DNA of 7,713 nt from Thermoplasmata archaeon (GTDB lineage Archaea; Thermoplasmatota; Thermoplasmata; Thermoplasmatales; Thermoplasmataceae), in assembly GCA_021797955.1 (NCBI GenBank), contig JAJZYV010000076.1, positions 1-7,713 on the forward strand, read 5' to 3'. Below the pieces are notes generated by a model. It had not been told where the DNA came from, searched no databases, and saw only the letters and a program-made list of their open reading frames with translations. Positions 5,275-7,713 of the stretch are shown here, piece by piece (position 1 is the stretch's first letter; every line of letters starts with the position of its first letter). The translations under genes and the position numbers were made by a program.

Positions 5275-6504
5275 TCAAGTTTTTTTAAAATCGTGAACTT
5301 GTCCGTTCAAAATAACTGTAAATTCAGTATTCGCCCAGTTGTAAAACGTGTCTCTGACCTCTTTCACGTCACTTATTAATATATCCGCATCAAATCCCGC
5401 TGCAATTTGTCCTTTCTTTTTATCCAGATCAAGACTGTGTGACGAGATGCTGGTCATGCCATTGAATGCCTCTTTGGGAGTCATTCCACAGTATTTTATT
5501 GCCAGAAATCCATGAAACTTCATATCCGGGACTGGAGAAAGTGGTGAAATATCAGATGCCACACCTACAGGAATTCCCTCGTTTAACCATTCATCAACCC
5601 GCGGATAATCTTCTCCTAGGGATAATGCAGTACCTGGGAGTATGGTCGGAATCGCACCATTTTTAAAAGCCCTTTTTATATCCCTCATTTTTGAGTGAAG
5701 GAGATGATCTATGGAGATTATTGGAAATTCTTCAGTGAGTAAAGATGCCCCGATATTTTCCAGTTCATCTGCATGAAGCCGGAACTTTCTGCCATATTTC
5801 ATGCATTCCCTGAAAAAATTTCTTGTCTCCTCCACAGTGAATGCCCCATTATCACAGAAAGAATCTATAAAATCTGATCGTTTCCAGAGATCTGGGATTA
5901 TTCTATCTTGGCATAATTCTAGGTATTCATTCCTCCCCTGGTCTTTTGGTACGGCATGCAATGGAAGCAATGTTTTGACAATTTTTACCCGGGTTAATTT
6001 TTCCAGTTTATACATAGCGTCTAACATTTTCTTTTCGTTTTTGTAATCTAGTCCGTATCCAGTCTTAATCTCCATAGTTGTAGTTCCATTTTCCAAATGT
6101 CGTTTCAATCGTTGCATTGATTGATTCACCAATTGAGAGAGACTTGCTTTCCTCGTGCTTTCAAGCGTTCTGAGAATTCCGTTGCCAGACTGGAGAAGTT
6201 CAAGATATGAAACACCTCTTGAACGCATCTCAAATTCCTCTGACCTGTCTCCACTGTACACCAAGTGAGTGTGGCTGTCAACATATCCCGGGAGTATGGC
6301 CTTTCCTGAACAGTCTATGATGTTGTAATCTCCCATTTCCCTTTCAGCGCGACCTGATTTTATTAATTCTCTGATCTTTCCATTTTCTATAACAACCGAC
6401 ATGTCTTCAAGAATTTCTATTTCGTCCTGGCTGTCTTTTATTATTCTGTCTAAGGGTAAAGGGTTGAAAATACGAACAGGATTCAAGACAAGGGTTCGTT
6501 TCAT
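5275..6504 (-). CDS. hutI: Imidazolonepropionase (histidine degradation)
   Basis: Hydrolyses 4-imidazolone-5-propionate to N-formimino-L-glutamate, the third step of histidine breakdown, in the cytoplasm. At 409 residues it is normal family length. The metal ligands are all present: H78 and H80 (DSHTHLV), H244 (LHADE) and D318 (ASDIS); catalytic-site E247 and H267 are kept. Residues that contact substrate in Bacillus HutI have counterparts with consistent offsets: R87 (GDR), Y100 (VSY), Y150 (KTGYGL) and H183 (LHAVP). The signature EIKTGYGL (145-152) separates it from other amidohydrolases. The loop after the metal Asp reads SDISPLSP instead of the TDxNPG of well-studied bacterial enzymes. 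The ATG at 6504 is preceded by the peptidase gene stop only 6 bases away, and dph2 follows by 35 bases, so it lies mid-operon. HutH and HutU are not in the window. The function is well supported. Confidence 0.93.
   Translation of the reverse strand: MKRTLVLNPVRIFNPLPLDRIIKDSQDEIEILEDMSVVIENGKIRELIKSGRAEREMGDYNIIDCSGKAILPGYVDSHTHLVYSGDRSEEFEMRSRGVSYLELLQSGNGILRTLESTRKASLSQLVNQSMQRLKRHLENGTTTMEIKTGYGLDYKNEKKMLDAMYKLEKLTRVKIVKTLLPLHAVPKDQGRNEYLELCQDRIIPDLWKRSDFIDSFCDNGAFTVEETRNFFRECMKYGRKFRLHADELENIGASLLTEEFPIISIDHLLHSKMRDIKRAFKNGAIPTILPGTALSLGEDYPRVDEWLNEGIPVGVASDISPLSPVPDMKFHGFLAIKYCGMTPKEAFNGMTSISSHSLDLDKKKGQIAAGFDADILISDVKEVRDTFYNWANTEFTVILNGQVHDFKKT
5283..5290 (-). promoter_or_regulatory. 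Possible internal TATA box for dph2
   Basis: TTTTAAAA at the very end of the hutI coding region would, on the minus strand, place initiation near 5260 and give dph2 a leader of about 20 bases. Codons for the final lysines of HutI explain part of the A-run, so the match may be incidental. Confidence 0.22.
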
Positions 6505-6510
6505 CTTAAT

Positions 6511-7224
6511 CTAAAACGGGACTTGGAATTTAACACCTATGAATGTTATTATGGTTGCGAACAGAATGAATTCAATGAATGGTATGTTGTATCTTATGTA
6601 TTTATTTTCTCTATATTCGAAAGTGTGGAAAATTACCGGATTAATATCCTTAATATTTTCTGCTGAAGCTCTCATACCTATAGTACCAGAAAGTTTATAC
6701 AGGCTGTAAAAACCCCAAAACATTGCAGCAACTGATACTAGACCAAGGTTAATTGTAAAGACGAAGGAGAAGGGAATCAAAACAGAATCTCTAAGAAGGT
6801 TGAATGGCAAAAATATTGTGGAAAAAATAACCGAAACTATCGCTTTGATATCCCCAACGCCAAACAGGATTTCACCAAGAACAAGCAGGGAAAATAGTGA
6901 CTCCAGAGACCAAGTAATCATTTGGGATGGCTCAAAGATGAATATTGCAACCAACCCCAGGACTATGGTTGACGCAGTTATCAATGCATAAAGTTTTGTA
7001 TTGTATGAAAAGAAAAGACATAGAAACAGTACAGAAGAGAACAAAGATATTGCGTATAACTTAAACAGAAGTACATTTACCAGGAGTGCTAATACCATTA
7101 GTGGCAAGAATAAGATTCTGTCCACTTCCCTCTTTTTAATGTCTGAATATGAACCTATCAGGAGTGTTGAAAACAAAACAAGTAAGACTACTACTTCGGC
7201 AATTTCGCTAAAAAGTTCAATCAT
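6511..7224 (-). CDS. Archaeal A24 (prepilin/prearchaellin peptidase-like) membrane aspartyl protease
   Basis: A 237-residue integral membrane protein of the GxGD aspartyl protease family, expected to cut class III signal peptides of archaellins or pilin-like proteins at the cytoplasmic face. Two catalytic Asp are visible: D28 in SYSDIKKREV after the first membrane helix, and D125 in FGVGDIKAI. Hydrophobic segments lie at about 8-26, 36-54, 57-73, 77-97, 103-122, 126-143, 147-178 (possibly two) and 213-233. The last is preceded by a polar stretch (180-212) and carries IPFIEFIL, resembling the C-terminal domain of archaeal A24 peptidases. The 97-residue spacing between the Asp pair is longer than the roughly 60 of FlaK and bacterial PilD. 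Its ATG overlaps the stop of the upstream dehydrogenase gene by 8 bases, indicating coupled translation. No archaellin or pilin gene is nearby, so its substrate is open (FlaK-, PibD- or EppA-like). Confidence 0.8.
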   Translation of the reverse strand: MIELFSEIAEVVVLLVLFSTLLIGSYSDIKKREVDRILFLPLMVLALLVNVLLFKLYAISLFSSVLFLCLFFSYNTKLYALITASTIVLGLVAIFIFEPSQMITWSLESLFSLLVLGEILFGVGDIKAIVSVIFSTIFLPFNLLRDSVLIPFSFVFTINLGLVSVAAMFWGFYSLYKLSGTIGMRASAENIKDINPVIFHTFEYRENKYIRYNIPFIEFILFATIITFIGVKFQVPF

Positions 7225-7713
7225 TTATTCTCTTTTTCTTATAGTATTCCATTACAGAACACATGTCATCCTTGCCATGCTCTTCATTTTCCAACAGGTA
7301 TATGCTATCAGCCATTGAAGTCAAAAAATCTGGTACCTTAAGGCTTCTCTGAAGTTCTACTGCATATTTTATATCCTTTAGCTGATGTTCCAGAGAAAAT
7401 TGCGTTGAAAAATCTCCCTTGATCATCTTTTCTTTCTTAAGTTCTAAAATTCTTGAAGCTGCTCCTCCACTTTGAAGAGCTTCAGTTGTAGTTCTATCAT
7501 CTAAACCTATGGCACGCGAAAGTGCGAGACCTTCAGCTACAGCCAGCATATTGATTCCCATAACCATGTTATTTACTAATTTTACTCCAATCCCATTTCC
7601 GCCTTTACCACAGTAAATCTGCTTTGATGTGAAACTCTGGAGAATGGCCCTTATCATGTCAAATGTATCGACCTTTCCTCCACAGACTATTGCGAGCGAA
7701 CCATTCACCGCAG
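7217..7713 (-). CDS. Beta-hydroxyacid dehydrogenase (3-hydroxyisobutyrate dehydrogenase-like), N-terminus outside window
   Basis: NAD(P)-dependent oxidoreductase of the 3-hydroxyisobutyrate dehydrogenase / tartronate semialdehyde reductase / glyoxylate reductase family. Only the helical C-terminal domain and a few residues before it are visible. The frame stays open to the right edge, and the GTG at 7708 is an internal Val codon. Counting from that codon, SLAIVCGG (4-11) is the end of the Rossmann-side region, and GVKLVNN (41-47) holds the catalytic Lys (K43) and conserved Asn (N47), matching K171/N175 of the family. FSLEHQLKDIKYAVEL follows as the conserved C-terminal helix. By that alignment about 128 residues, including the GxGxxG nucleotide site, are missing, so NAD versus NADP preference cannot be judged. 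It is first among the visible genes of the minus-strand cluster and overlaps the peptidase start by 8 bases. The substrate within the family cannot be settled. Confidence 0.87.
   Translation of the reverse strand, partial: AVNGSLAIVCGGKVDTFDMIRAILQSFTSKQIYCGKGGNGIGVKLVNNMVMGINMLAVAEGLALSRAIGLDDRTTTEALQSGGAASRILELKKEKMIKGDFSTQFSLEHQLKDIKYAVELQRSLKVPDFLTSMADSIYLLENEEHGKDDMCSVMEYYKKKRIND

Noticed and set aside
7001..7318. Plus-strand ORF of about 105 codons across the peptidase-dehydrogenase junction
   Set aside because: Both minus-strand genes here carry conserved family motifs; the plus-strand translation does not resemble any domain.
7217..7708. GTG at 7708 as the start of a short dehydrogenase
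   Set aside because: Conserved family sequence continues to the window edge, and a protein starting here would lack the whole nucleotide-binding domain.

Overview
The window looks like a compact, moderately A+T-rich archaeal chromosome segment. The best guess is the Thermoplasmatales (Thermoplasma, Ferroplasma, Cuniculiplasma and relatives). The reasons are an archaeal single-gene Dph2, an archaeal/eukaryotic-type MiaB-like methylthiotransferase, an archaeal A24 prepilin-peptidase-like protein, TATA-box-like promoters with few Shine-Dalgarno sites, and arginine codons dominated by AGA/AGG. The taxonomic call is inference; there is no rRNA or other marker here. I see no tRNA, rRNA, CRISPR array, insertion sequence or phage gene.

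Layout. (1) Positions 1-978, plus strand: the C-terminal two thirds of an aspartate ammonia-lyase whose start lies left of the window. (2) Positions 993-1598, minus strand: a small SAM-dependent methyltransferase with a GTG start. It is preceded by a 10-codon mini-ORF that has a strong Shine-Dalgarno and overlaps it in a GTGA junction. (3) Positions 1599-1734: a divergent promoter region with one symmetrical TATA-like box and a 14-bp palindrome. (4) Positions 1735-2865, plus: an amidohydrolase of unknown substrate, distantly related to imidazolonepropionase. (5) Positions 3019-4239, plus: a MiaB-like tRNA methylthiotransferase (ms2t6A type). (6) Positions 4229-7713, minus: four tightly packed genes, read right to left. 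They are a beta-hydroxyacid dehydrogenase (cut by the right edge), an A24 membrane aspartyl peptidase, HutI, and Dph2. The last gene runs 11 bases into the 3' end of the methylthiotransferase gene.

How the genes fit together. Aspartase (aspartate to fumarate plus ammonia) and HutI (third step of histidine breakdown) suggest an organism that burns amino acids, as expected for a peptide-scavenging acidophile. Two genes act on translation: Dph2 builds diphthamide on elongation factor 2, and the MiaB-like enzyme thiomethylates t6A37 of tRNA. Both are SAM-using 4Fe-4S enzymes, and they lie tail to tail. The peptidase probably cuts class III signal peptides of archaellin- or pilin-like proteins. 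The four-gene minus-strand cluster mixes functions and is probably a transcriptional unit of convenience.

I do not see a clear new multi-gene system. The points most worth a second look are the mini-ORF/methyltransferase junction, the peptidase with an apparent extra membrane hairpin between its catalytic aspartates, the shared divergent TATA box with its palindrome, and the uncharacterised amidohydrolase.
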